Below, in pieces: positions 45,903 through 58,940 of a stretch of DNA of 64,000 nucleotides. Numbering within the stretch: the stretch's first letter is position 1; each line of letters opens with the position of its first letter. The notes under the pieces were generated by a model. That model made no database searches, was not told the DNA's origin, and saw nothing but the letters and a program-made list of their open reading frames with translations. The DNA comes from Mytilus edulis (taxonomy: Eukaryota > Mollusca > Bivalvia > Mytilida > Mytilidae), in the NCBI RefSeq assembly GCF_963676685.1, contig NC_092344.1:87760749-87824748 (forward strand). Direction: 5' to 3'. Made by a program: the position numbers and the translations under genes.

Positions 45903-46976
45903 GACAAGAGTGCACACGCTGAAATGTCTCGCCTTCTATACTAATCATTGATATTATGTTGATAGTCCTAAGTAAAAAGCTAAGCTTTATAACAACTGTA
46001 CCATAAACTTAACATTAACCAAGATAACTAAACAAAGACCAATGAACCTTGAAAATGAAGTCAAGGTCAGATGAACCATGCCAGGCAGACATGTACAGCT
46101 AACAATGCTTCTATACAACATATATAGTTGACCTATTACTTATAGTTTAAGAAAAATAGACCAAAACACAAAAACTTAACACTGTGCAATGAACCTTGAA
46201 AATGAGGTCACAGTCAAATAAAACCTGCGCGACTGACATAAAGATCATTAAATATTTCCATACACCAAATATAGTTGACCTATGGCATATAGTATTAGAT
46301 AAAAAGACCAAAACTCAAAAACTTAACTTTGACCACTGAACCATGAAAATGAGGTCAAGGTCACATGACATCTGCCAGCTAGACATGTACACCTTACAAT
46401 CATTCCATACAACAAATATAGTAGACCTATTGCATATAGTATGAGAACAACAGACCAAAACACAAAATTTCAACTATAACCACTGAACCAAAAAATTAGG
46501 TCAAGGTCAGATGACACCTGCCAGTTGGACATGTACACCTTACAGTCCTTCCATACACCGAATATACTAGCCCTATTGCTTATAGTATCTGAGATATGGA
46601 CTTGACCACCAAAACTTAACCTTGATCACTGATCCATGAAATGAGGTCGAGGTCAAGTGAAAACTGTCTGACAGACATGAGGACCTTGCAAGGTACGCAC
46701 ATATCAAATATAGTTATCCTATTACTTATAATAAGAGAGAATTCAACATTACAAAAAATTTGAACTTTTTTTTCAAGTGGTCACTGAACCAAGGACATTG
46801 GACATGTGACTGACGGAAACTTCGTAACATGAGGCATCTATATACAAAGTATGAAGCATTCAGGTCTTCCACCTTCTAAAATATAAAGCTTTTAAGAAGT
46901 AAGCTAACGCTGTAGCCGCCGCATCACTATCCCTATGTCGAGCTTTCTGCAACAAAAGTTGCAGGCTGGACAAAAT
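45903..46976 (+). repeat. Family C Helentron-like repeat, full copy
   Basis: It starts ACAAGAGTGCACACGCTGAA and contains about seven units of roughly 147 bp with ACCATGAAAATGAGGTCAAG and ACATGTACACCTTACA. It ends with a hairpin at 46948-46963 (TGCAAC paired with GTTGCA) followed by GGCTGGACAAAA. Other copies lie at 31257, 32880-35612 and, diverged, 51540-52270. Confidence 0.75.
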
Positions 46977-48175
46977 ATGAGGAAAATCACAAAATTTTTG
47001 AAAATATGCAAATTAGGTCATGCTTTGTTGTCATGGTAACTTGTTCAATGACAAATTTGTTTTGTTTTTCTGAATACCTTGTACTTTAGTCAAGTTTTCA
47101 GTAATCTAAGAATATGTATAATAACTTTTAAATTTGCAGTAATTTTTGGGCCAACTCATTTGGTGGTCACATTTTGCCCAGTATTTTCAGAGGATAAGAA
47201 GTTTATAAATTTTATGATGACAGACATGAAGTGATGGCAGCAGCTTACATGGCTTTCAAGCCCTGGTGAACTAAAACAATATGCATACTAAAAGTGCAGC
47301 AGTCAATATCTCAGAACAATAAATATTGAATTACAAAATTTATAGGCTAAAATCATGAGAGCAAACTAACAGCAGTGAGCCAGACAAACAGGGCATTGTA
47401 TCAAAAGTACTACAGAAAAAAAATCTGTCAGTAACACTATAAACACCAATAAAAAATAGTAAAAAAATCTGAAAGCATAACTATAATATGTTAATTATAT
47501 ACATGACAAAATCAAATAAAAACCCTACCAGTTATATGAATAAAGCTAGCGTTGAACAGGCCCAATGTGTTTATGATTGAATTTAAAATGTACAAGTTGG
47601 ACTGCACTTTTAGATGTTAATGTTTCTGGACTTAGTACCTATACATGTATATACTGAAGTGGGATGAGATTCTCCTTAATCAGATGTACATGATAATGAA
47701 AAATAAAATACCCCTGTTTCCTCTGAAAAGGACTTGTTACATGCTAAATTGTGTATTCAATTTTAAAGTACTGTTACATTACACACACATATATATACAT
47801 ATATAAGTAATCAATTTGCTGTAATTATTTAAATATACAGCTTATGCTCTTATTCAACATCATATATGGTTATAAAATCAAAAAATCTAAAATTAAACTA
47901 ACAACCTAAAAGTGCAAAGTCCAAACTGATAACCTATTTTTATTCATAAACACCATGCTTGCTATCATCAATAACTATATTAAAAAAAAAGTTAAAAAAT
48001 GTGCTTGGATCTGACATAATATTAACATTGTTTGATACATGTACAAGCAAACAACAATAACTAATTGTTACATGTACATGTAAAAAAAAAAAACTGTTTA
48101 ATAGGATGTTCAAAATATAACCTGACAAGACCAACCGACACTGAAATTGTTTGCTGTTTTTAATCTCACGAATAT
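46977..48175. other. AT-rich intergenic sequence, nothing recognised
   Basis: No exon, RNA gene or structured repeat is visible on either strand. Confidence 0.4.
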
Positions 48176-48287
48176 ACTATGGACTCATTTATTTTAGTGG
48201 GCATCAATTTTCGTAGATTGAGCGAAACTAGCATTTTCGTGGAAATTTGATTTCGTGGTTTCAAATGAAGGAATTACATACATAAAC
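48176..48287. repeat. Partial MITE with TTTTCGTGG motifs
   Basis: TACTATGGACTCATTTATTT with TCAATTTTCGTAG resembles one end of the element at 59976-60173. The other end is missing; a family B copy starts directly to the right. Confidence 0.45.
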
Positions 48288-50556
48288 CAGATGCTCCGCA
48301 GGGCGTAGCTTTATACGACCGCAGAGGTTGAACCCTGAACGGTTGGGGCAAGTATGGACACAACATTCAAGCTGGATTCAGCTCTAAATTTGGATTGTGA
48401 TTAAATAGTTGACACAGCATAGGTTTCTGACACAGAATGAATGTGTTCTAATGAACTTAAAATTTTTGTTTTCTCTTAGAGCAATTCACTATGCTGTTGA
48501 ATATTAATCCTCTCAAAAAAATGTTTGAAGAAATTTTCTTTTTTATTTATGAAATTTCAAATGAGAAAAATTGAACCCAATTTTTTTAATCACATCCCCC
48601 TTTCCCTTATTCCAAAACTAATCTCAATTAAAATTTCTAATGAAGTTTGCAACAATAACTACTCATTTAAATACATCATAAAATATTAAGATGTAAAAAA
48701 ACTGCTTGTTATCACTGAATGGTAAAGATTATTTTAATTTATCAGTTGGTAGTAAAAAGTGAATATACATTGTATATTGTATATAACAAAGATTTAAGTT
48801 GATTCTGGACAAAGAAAGATAACTCCAATTAAAAAAAAATCTTGCTATTGCACAATATTTTGCAATTAGATATTTCTTGCTTACTATTCTGGACAAAGAA
48901 AGATAACTCTAATTAAAAAAAAATTTGCTATTTCACAATATTGTGCAATTAGATATTTCTTGCCATTGCGCAATACTGTGCAATTGAAAAGACTTGCTAT
49001 TGCACAATACTTAATATAATAATTTTAGATCCTGATTTGGACCAACTTGAAAACTGGGCCCATAATAAAAAATCTAAGTACATTTTTGGATTCAGCATAT
49101 CAAAGAACCCCAAGATTTCAATTTTTGTTAAAATCAGACTAAGTTTAATTTTGGACCCTTTGGACTTTAGTGTAGACCAATTTGAAAACAGGACCAAAAA
49201 TGAAGAATCTACATACACAGTTAGATTTGGTATATCAAAGAATCCCATTTATTCAATTTTTGATGAAATCAAACAAAGTTTAATTTTGGACCCCGATTTG
49301 GACCAACTTGAAAACTGGGCCAATAATCAAGAATCTAAGTACATTTTTAGATTCAGCATATCAAAGAACCTAACTGATTCATTTTTTGTTAAAATCAGAC
49401 TAAGTTTAATTTTGGACCCTTTGGACTTTAGTGTAGACCAATTTGAAAACAGGACCAAAAATGAAGAATCTACATACACAGTTAGATTTGGTATATCAAA
49501 GAACCCCATTTATTCAATTTTTGATGAAATCAAACAAAAATTAATTTTGGACCCCGATTTGGACCAACTTGAAAACTGGGCCAATAATCAAGAATCAAAG
49601 TACATTTTTAGATTCAGCATATCAAAGAACCTAACTGATTCATTTTTTGTCAAAATCAAACTAAGTTTAATTTTAGACCCTTTGGACCTTAATGTAGACC
49701 AATTTGAAAACAGGACCAAAAGTTAAGAATCTACATACACAGTCATGACAGTTAGATTTGGCATATCAAAGAACCCCAATTATTCAATTTTGATGAAATG
49801 AAACAAAGTTTAATTTTGGACCCTTTGAGCCCCTTATTATGTTGGGACCAAAACTCCCAAAATCAATACCAACCTTCCTTTTATGGTCATAAACCTTGTG
49901 TTTAAATTTCATAGATTTCTATTTACTTATACTAACGTTATGGTGCGAAAACCAAGAAAAATGCTTATTTGGGTCCCTTTTTGGCCCCTAATTCCTAAAC
50001 TGTTGGGACCTAAACTCCCAAAATCAATACCAACCTTCCTTTTGTAGTCATTAACATTGTGTTTAAATTTCATTGATTTCTATTTACTTAAACTAAAGTT
50101 ATTGTGCGAAAACCAAGAATAATGCTTATTTGGGCCCTTTTTTGGCCCCTAATTCCTAAACTGTTGAAACCAAAACTCCCAAAATCAATCCCAACCGTTC
50201 TTTTGTGGTCATAAACCTTGTGTCAAAATTTCATAGATTTCTATTAACTTAAACTAAAATTATAGTGCGAAAACCTAGAAAATGCTTATTTGGGCCCTTT
50301 TTGGCCCCTAATTCCTAAAATGTTGGGACCAAAACTCCCAAAATCAATACCAACCTTCCTTTTGTGGTCATAAACCTTGTGTTAAAATTTCATAGATTTC
50401 CATTCACTTTTACTAAAGTTAGAGTGCGAAAACTAAAAGTATTCGGACGACGACGACGCAGACGACGACGACGCAGACGACGACGACGCAGACGACGACG
50501 CCAACGTGATAGCAATATACGACGAAAATTTTTTCAAATTTTGCGGTCGTATAAAA
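48288..50556 (+). repeat. Family B repeat, copy 3 (longest)
   Basis: It starts CAGATGCTCCGCAGGGCGTA and ends TTTGCGGTCGTATAAA. The middle has 261-bp units, the right part has about 160-bp units with TTTTTGGCCCCTAATTCCTA, and a (GACGACGACGCA)n tract lies at 50447-50505. Confidence 0.75.
49022..49730 (+). repeat. 261-bp tandem units inside family B copy 3
   Basis: GACCAACTTGAAAACTGGGC recurs at about 49040, 49301 and 49562, a period of 261 bp. Each unit has two diverged halves of about 130 bp, one with CAACTTGAAAACTGGGCC and one with CAATTTGAAAACAGGACC. The period is a multiple of three, so a 229-codon frame stays open. Confidence 0.9.
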
Positions 50557-51539
50557 ATACATAATCTAGTTATGATACTTCAATAAGTATCTGGAATGAT
50601 CAAAATGTTGTGTTGGAAAATATATATTTACATTGCCCCCTTTACCATAAAATGTCATAAGGCTCCAAAAGGTATCTGGAATGGAAAAAAAACCACAAAT
50701 GTTGGTAAAGATTTTTCAACACTTTTATTATTCATGGTGTACATATATTGACCCCTCCTACTACAACTAACCTCTTACATACATGTAAGACAATACATTT
50801 GTAACTTATAATTTATATAGGAGGTGACTAACCACTAGGCATGTCAATTCTTCCAATCAAAAAATCATATCAAAGTGTTCACTTTTGGTACAATCTTAGA
50901 ATATTTACCCAATGGCAATGGTTATATTTTCAACAATATAACAAAGTTGTGTCATGTTTAACATTATATCGATACAGCTAATAACTTAAAAATAAAATGT
51001 ACCTTAATTGCTCATTAAAATATATTTAAAAGTTAAACAGGGAATAACTTCTGATAACTAGAAAGCAAAATCTCAAAATACTAAAGTAGCAATGCGTCAT
51101 TGCTTGGCAATCATCAGTTAACATATTTACAACACTATACATGTATATATATGCATGATATGTGGAAGATGCATTCCTATCGAAAAAATGCACTTAAACA
51201 ATAGTCATTCAAAGTCATCATTCCTAATGTTAAAACAAAATTTTTAAGCAAAGTCAAAAGTCTGGTTTCCCTGTAGGAGCAGAGGTCAAGTTTTCTGTAT
51301 GATTTTGGAAATTTGATTTAGGAATGGAATCAATCGAAGAAATCTGTGGAAATCATCTAAGTTTTAATATAAAAATTCGCATATTTCTATTAATTGATCA
51401 TGGTAATGGACTTCATTTAAGGCTTGTATACCAAGTTCAAGGTTGAAACCCACTAAATGTCTCATTGGCTTTAATAGATAAAGAAGTAAATATCAAACTA
51501 ATTATGGCTGAATTTTAATTTACATTAAAAGTTTTTGCG

Positions 51540-52270
51540 ATCATGTATTTCAAACGCATACCTTTATCAAAGATCAATGAAAATAAGGTCATGGTCAAAT
51601 GAACACTGTCAGAAGGACTTGTATTGTCTTGTAACCTTACAATCATTCTATACACCAAATATAATTGACCTTAATGTACATATTAAATATTACTAAGAGT
51701 AACTAATAATCTTATATGATCACAGTACTTCAATAACACTGCTCATTGAACCATGAAAATGAGATCAAAGTCAGATGAACCCTCTCAGACATTATACATG
51801 TTCAACAGTACATGTATTCCTTACAATAATTGTATAAACCAAATACATGTACATGCATGGGTGTTCTATTACTTACAGTATCAGAGAAAGTAAACTTATC
51901 ACATCAATTTACCATTGACTTATGAACCATGTACATGATGTAAATGAGGTCTTACAATCCGTCTTTTCACAATATGTTGGCGATTGATTACAAATGTACA
52001 TTTGAATCCCAAGATTGAAGAAACTAACAGATTGAAGAAACAAACCTATTAATTTATATATAATGATCAATGTTGGTAAAAAAGACCATGAAAATTATAG
52101 GTCGACTCATATTGACCCAGTCAGATGGACTTGTAGTCCTCATATTAAGGCTTTGTTTCAAGTTGACAACTGAACTGACCATTATAATACTTAAACAACC
52201 TACATGTACCAATATAATGTACCATGAAAATTGAGGTCAATGTCAGATAGTTACTCTGTACAACACTACA
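51540..52270 (+). repeat. Family C repeat, diverged copy
   Basis: Motifs such as ACCATGAAAATGAGATCAAA and AATCATTCTATACACCAAAT occur in the order seen in the full family C copy, with many substitutions. The ends are unclear. Confidence 0.5.
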
Positions 52271-53083
52271 TGTACCTGTATTTTGAATATATTAATTATA
52301 TGTATTTGTACGTAGTACAAATGGTTTTGACTGTAAAATTGGAAAATATTGCAAGTACTCCATTTATTTGCCAGCTTCTGAAAGAAAATTGTATTTTGAC
52401 CTAGTTTAATTATTTAAAAAGGTACATGAGAAACTGACCTCATCCCCAAAACATATATATAGATGATCATAATCACTGATCAATGAAATTAAATTGTTGA
52501 TTGTTGCTTGAATAAGTTCCGACCGACAGTGGCAAATATTTCACTCATGTTCAGGACAGAAAATTTTTAACAACTAATTATGATGATTCACATTAATTTT
52601 TTTCAAAAAATAAAAGTAATGATAATTATTTGAGACCTCTGAAGAATCACAATACACTTTATCCCTATTCCCGGCTGACACGAGAATGTGTCTTGCTTGA
52701 ACTTTTGATGTCATACAACAATAACTTTTCAGTTCTGGCGACAATTATTTTGTATCATGAAGTAACAATTTATGGCAACCTGTGTGATGTGCAGTAATGG
52801 TGGACAAATAGTAATAAGGTGTATAAGGTTTTTGATAAATCACAGTAAACAATTTACGGCAACTTGTGTGATGTGCAGTAATGGTGGACAAATAGCAATA
52901 AGGTGTATAAGGATATTTTGACAAATCACAGTAAAATTTTTATCAATTTGACGCTTACAATAACCCAAAAATAATTGTTTGACGACTGACTGTAATGGTC
53001 TTTCCTACCCACATGAAAATGTGTGACATGACTAGCGATTGGTTATCATGGACAGCATGTTTGCTATTCAAGTTTCATGCTTT

Positions 53084-53485
53084 TTCATGCATGCGTGAGG
53101 GTAGTACCTTCATGATGAAAAAACGGTAAAAATTCTTGCCAAATGACGTTAACAATTTTTGGTGCAATCCGATAAATTGTACACTTTCTTTTGGACACTA
53201 AAAAAATTGACTGATTTTAACGAATCATGTTAAATTTTTCCCAAAAACATGGTAACAATAAATATTTGAGACCTCTGACAAATAACGATAAGGATGTTTA
53301 GACCAATCACTTTAAAATTTTAACCAATATGACGCTAACGGTAGCTGAAAATGACGGTTTGACGACTGACGATAAGGATATGTTGACAAATCACGGTAAA
53401 ATTTTAACCACTTTGACGCTAAAGGTAGCTGAAAATGACTGTTTGATGACTGATGGAAAAGGGCAATACTACCCTCATGCATGTA
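53084..53485. mobile_element. MITE with GAGGGTAGTA ends and internal tandem repeats
   Basis: CATGCATGCGTGAGGGTAGTA at the left and TACTACCCTCATGCATG at the right are inverted. Inside, a roughly 112-bp unit with TGACGCTAACGGTAGCTGAA is present about twice. Sequences with the same internal motifs lie just to the left at 52770-53000. Confidence 0.6.
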
Positions 53486-53590
53486 GCTGCAATTATTAAA
53501 GTGTGTTATAGGCCTATTCTATATTTTATTTGTTTCTTTTATCATCTCAAAATTATAGCTGCTGGCATTTTCTCCCCATTTGTTAAATAT

Positions 53591-53750
53591 AGATTCTTAC
53601 ACTGAAACAAGTGTATTACGATATTTCTCCACTCGAGACAGTTAAATTTTATTATTTAAAGCGCGAGGCTTGCCGAGCCCTTTAAATAATAAAATTTAAC
53701 TGTCGAGAGTGGAGAAATATCGTAATACACGAGTTATAGTGTCGGAATCT
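53591..53750. repeat. Fold-back element with 70-bp arms
   Basis: GTGTATTACGATATTTCTCC and GACAGTTAAATTTTATTATT on the left are inverted on the right with very few mismatches. The outer part (AGATTC...CACT) also pairs. The loop is about 16 bases around GAGGCTTGCCGAGC. Confidence 0.85.
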
Positions 53751-54334
53751 GTTTCTCTAATGCTTTTTATCGTTCTTTTTCAAAGATTTTCAAAAAATTG
53801 TGCTCTTTATATGCGACATCATCAGGCAAGGTCGCCTTTTTTCATGACGTCACAATAGGAAAATTGAGAAGAAAACAAAACATTTTGACGTCATAATCAA
53901 ATTTCGACTAATCATTTGCCGAGAACAGATTTTTCACTAGTGAGGAGAAATATTTTTCTCACACCGGTCAGGAAATGTGAAAATAGCACAAAAATTAGAG
54001 AATAATGGATTGGAACCCATTCTTTACATGACCATCCATGAAACAAATAATTCTTTTTTTTAATTTGTATCCCCACATTTGGCCAAGTCGAAGTTCTCCC
54101 CAACCTGATTTTCAGCTTTATTCATCCTGTTTTTTTGCAGATCAAACAACCAGTCAAAATTATAATTAGAGTAATTTAAAGACACAAGGTGTATACAGCA
54201 ACTCTACGACACAAAGTTGGTCTATCTATACTTACATATTAAATTTCAAATATGTAGAGAAGAGCTGTTTTTTATGAGTTATTTAACGTAAACATTGTCA
54301 TGTTGACCATTGATCACACGATCACAATAAGTGC

Positions 54335-54386
54335 TGACGTCAGAGGTTTATGTTATACGATTTATGTGGCGTTCTACGACGGAAGT
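54335..54386. promoter_or_regulatory. Candidate promoter sites: CRE and ETS motif
   Basis: TGACGTCA at 54335-54342 and CGGAAGT at 54380-54386 lie in a locally CG-richer stretch between the divergent AdipoR and unknown genes. This might be a promoter or untranslated first exon for either gene. No transcript evidence is available. Confidence 0.25.
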
Positions 54387-55699
54387 AGAAACACCAATGT
54401 GTTTACATTGGAGATAAAAATCGATTGTGTATTCTGTTCAAGTAGGAATGCACAGGGGACATTGATATAGTATATGGTATTTATACCTACCATCGATCAA
54501 CACCAGTGGTAACGAGAAGAGATAATTAATTATGAAACGTGAAGATTTGCTGATTGTACCTAAGGGAAATAAATTATTTAATATATATATTCTTGGTAAG
54601 CTATAATTACCAGATAACATGTTCTTTGCAAACTTTAAAAGTTGAGAAAAAAATAAAACTCTTAAAGTATAACTAACCAAACTTTCTAGGTGACTGTCAA
54701 CCTGAATAATCAGTAGAGATTTTGAGATTTTAAAATGGCTAATGAAGGCTAATGACATAACAAATATTTACAACAAAACTACTATACAAATGAACTCATT
54801 AAAAAAAAATATTCTAAAAGCTGTATTGCTTCTGAATAAAGAATTATTATTATTAATGCCTTATTTTTTGTTGGTCTAATTCATTTCAATAGATTCAACA
54901 TTATCATTTCTTATAAAGGTTTTTTTAAAAGGGTAATATATACAATTTACATGTACATTCATGTATATAAAGATTATTTTAAAAAAACTAATACATGTAA
55001 GATGTTTTCATTGAGGTGTGCCTACATGTAGATTGATAAAAGCTAGAAAATAAGTATTCTTTTTTTTTTACAGGATATGTACATGACAGTACAATATTTG
55101 CAGGGTGGCCCAATTAAATTATCTATGCATTTTTTTTTAAGATAGATTATTTTACTTAGTTTAAATTTATTTATACATGTTAAACTAAATAAAAAATAAA
55201 GGTTAAAAGAGATAGAATTTGTATTTACAATATACGCATTCATCTGACAAGAATTAGTTAAAAAGTTTATTATTATCAATTACGATACTTTAAAAAATCT
55301 TTGATAAGAAATTGGTTACACTATATTTCAATCTACAAAGAACTGTCATAAAAAGGTACTTGTTTTTGATAGTAATAGTTGTTTTTCAAGTTAGTATTGT
55401 CAACTGTAAAAACATTTTGGTTTTTATAATGTTTGGTTAAAAATATATCACAAATTAAATGACATAGTTTTTAACACTCTTTTTATTCACTTCAAGGTGG
55501 ATTTGTAAAAGTATTGGTATTATAATTTAAAAAACACTTAAAGGATTTGATTCATTTCAATGTGCTTCTTAGGAGACACTTCGAAATAACAGTACATAAG
55601 TGAGCAAAGTTCAGATTAGCAAACCACTAAAGGGAATATACCTATTTTTCTTCTGTAATTGAAGTTTTTGCATCATTTCTTCTCAGTAGATTACAATAC

Positions 55700-55880
55700 T
55701 GTACTTGTACTTTTTTTGCAGGTACTTATTTTCGCGAATTGTGTATTTCAAACACGTTGGCGGGTATTTATTTTCGCGATTTTATAATTATTGCCTTTCA
55801 GTTGAAAGGATTGATTTAGATTCGCATGTATTTATTTTCGCGATATTAAACCAACTGTGAAATTCGTGAAAATAAATACA
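55700..55880. repeat. Dispersed repeat with TTATTTTCGCGA motifs
   Basis: TATTTATTTTCGCGA-like motifs occur at least three times in one orientation and once inverted (TTCGTGAAAATAAATAC) at the right side. The pattern suggests a small MITE with inverted ends. Confidence 0.45.
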
Positions 55881-56799
55881 ATTAAATTAATTTAATATAC
55901 TTTGATGTACATTGTACTTGTTTAAATTGTCAATATTCACACGTATACATTTTAGCTCTATAATGTACGTACTTGTACTAAGGACAACAATTTATTCTAT
56001 ATGTTGAAATACTTTACAAGTTTTATGACTTATAATGTTTGACTCAAAATGCTTCAATGTTCAGATCATATATGGAAATCAGAAGTCAACATTTTATTTT
56101 AAAGCTTTGCCTTTTGTTCATGTCAGAATGATTGTTCTGTCAGGTTATGAAATTCTCTGGTTTTGAAATTAGAGAATTTCATAACTTTTAGTTGAAGTTT
56201 GGAAAGAAAAGATTGCAAATTGTCATTTTTCTGCATATTTTTTTTCTAATATAAGTTAAATGGGCATTAAATGTCAAATTCTTTTTTGGAACAGATATGA
56301 CTTATATATATATTGTATAACATGTTTCCAAATATGAAAAATATAAAATAAACAATTATCAATGCATACACTCAATAATATGCATCAGCATTTCATGTGT
56401 ATTTTAGTCTAGACGCTTTCTGATTAACCATCAATATGACCACTGAAGACTGTCCACAGTCATATAACCCCATGTAAACATAAAAAAGAGAGCACATGCA
56501 ATTAGATTTTTCTAGGTCTGTTTGGATTTCATTTTACAGGTTAGAAGATATTTATTTAAATCAACATTTCATCTGTATAAGAAGGATTTTTGTGGATCAG
56601 AACAGTCAACCAATTGGTTCACCCTTCACTTTCAATGTTGACATTCTTTTCCTTTAATGCATTTAGGCTGAACACACCTAGTACATTTGCAACCTATCAC
56701 TAGTGGAGGGGTAAAATTGAAGATCACATAAATATGGATTCATTGAGGAAGTTGTAGACTTGCAAAAGCAATAATACATCATCAATGTTTTTGAGCTAA

Positions 56800-57720
56800 T
56801 TTTTAACCGGATTTTTGTGACAAAAATGTCGATTATTGATTTGGGGATGTCGGGCGGGTGTGCGGGCGGGCGGGCGGCAATCAAATGTTGTCCATGCATT
56901 AACTCATGAACCGTTCAACCAAAGCTTTTAAAATTTTAATATGTTGTTACTGACAACTAAATGAAGGTCAAGTTCAATAATGGCGATTTTGACTTTTACC
57001 GTTCAGGAGTTATGGTTCTTGAAAGATTGAAAAATGGAGTTTCCAGTTGTGTCCGTGCATTTACGCATGAACTGTTCTACCTAAGCTTCCCAAATTTTAA
57101 TATGTTGTTACTGATGACAAAATGGAGGTCAAGTTCAATAATGACGATTTTGACTTTTACCGTTCAGGAGTTATGGTTCTTGAAAGATTGAAAAATGGTG
57201 TTTCCAGTCGTGTCCGTGCATTTACGCATTAACCGTTTTACCAAAGCTTCCCAAATTTTAATATGTTGTTACTGATGACAAAATAGAGGTCAAGTTCAAT
57301 AATGACGATTTTGACTTTCACCGTTCAGGAGTTATGGTTCTTGAAAGATTGTAAAATGGTGTTTCCAGTCGTGTCCGTGCATTTTCTCATGAACCATTCA
57401 ACAAAGCTTTTGAAATTTTTACATGTTGTTTAGTTCAATAATGACGATTTTGACTTTTACCGTTCAGGAGTTATGGTTCTTGAAAGATTGTGAAATGGCG
57501 TTTCCATTCACGTTGTTGCATTTACTCATGAACCATTCAATCTAAGCTTTTCAAATTTTAAGATGTTGATACTGATGACAAAATGGAGGTCAAATTTGAT
57601 ATTGACGATTTTCACTTTCACCATTCATCAGTAATGGTTCTTGTGATATTGCCAGGACACAAATAAATATTAATAAATCTGGTTTGCTGTCGTTGTGACT
57701 GCCTCTTGTTATCAATTTGG
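56800..57720 (+). repeat. Family D repeat with 161-bp tandem units
   Basis: GTTCAATAATGACGATTTTG recurs at about 56972, 57133, 57294 and 57433; the last interval is shortened. A GGGCGGGCGGGCGG tract precedes the array at about 56860. The design resembles families A-C. Short ORFs here follow the repeat. Confidence 0.8.
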
Positions 57721-58435
57721 GTCAAACTGACTGCTTAAAACGAAATTTTAATTCAAAATTTCTCTTTTATTTAAACTTGAAGCAAAAAAAATGTATTTTA
57801 AGTTTTTATCTAAATTGTAGCTGAGGCTAATAATGTCCAATCAAGTTGTATACTCTGTACTCTGTACATGTTTAAAACTCTCCTTTTTACTTCTTTTGTG
57901 ATTTTTTCCTCTAATAAACATGACTTATGGTCCATGCTTTTCCATTTTAGTTTAAATTGTGAATAATTGAAATCATTCTTATAAAATTACGTAATGCAGA
58001 TATAAATTTTATCAATCGTCTTTACATGTCTTTAAAGTTTCAGAATTGAAAATCTGTGAATTTCACCTGAAAAAAGTAGATTAATTTGGGACCCTTCATA
58101 CACCAAGAGTAATTTTATCTTTAATTAATGCAAATTTGATTAAAGAAATGTACGCCTTATCCTAAGAGACCAAGATGCCTGATAAAAAAGAAATCTTCAA
58201 ACAGTGAATATGGATTTAAAGTATAAACAAAAGATTTGATTAGTACATGACTCAGTCTTAACTTGGATACCAACCAAGTTTGAGTTTTTTTTATATCATC
58301 GATTTGACTATATGGTTTTACCTTCCTAACCACAAAGTTATTTTAATTTCATTTCAAATTTGATATTACATGCAATGGATTATAATTTATAATAGGAAAA
58401 ATGTTTTAATATTTTTCTTCTACTTTTCTAGTTAG

Positions 58436-58940
58436 ATGATGGATGATCAGCTGAGAACACCATCTCCTGGATGGGGATCTGGATCAAGGACTCCATCACC
58501 AGCATCCAGAACTCCTTCTCCCTCCGCTCGTCATAGAACTCCATCGCCACCATTCAGAGAACACAAAACACACAGTGCCATTAGACCACACTCTTCTAAA
58601 CCAAAAAAGCAGATTAATTCCACGGAGGATGAAGTACCAGTCAGACATATGCCAAATTTACGCAGGCCATGGACAGCACATGTTAAATCCTCTCAGTCAC
58701 AAAAAGTCGCAAGAAAAACTTCAAAGAAAATCTCTCGCAAGACTCCAACTAGAACAGAAATTACATTTGAAACAAATGGGCCCACTCCAAGGAAAGAGAA
58801 ATCTCCAAGATCCTCGCCAAAATCATTTTCTGGTGAACAGTTTATGCTTCGTACACCAATGTCAAAGCATAATGAAGAAAGTGATAGAGCGGAAACAAAT
58901 CATACCACTTTGGATGGTGGTGTTAAAACACTTATGTCAG
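58436..58940 (+). CDS. Unknown gene, coding exon 1
   Basis: It encodes residues 1-168 and one base, with four RTPSP repeats and a Lys/Arg-rich middle. It ends ATGTCAG before GTAATAAAC. The ORF continues into the intron to 58993, but exon 2 joins in frame. Confidence 0.78.

Noticed and set aside
49037-49726. 229-codon plus-strand ORF as a protein-coding gene
   Set aside because: It consists of 261-bp tandem units of a dispersed repeat. The unit length is a multiple of three, which explains the open frame without selection, and no splice or start context supports it.
50364-50564. ORF with a long arginine run
   Set aside because: The run is the translation of the (GACGAC)n tract at the end of family B copy 3.
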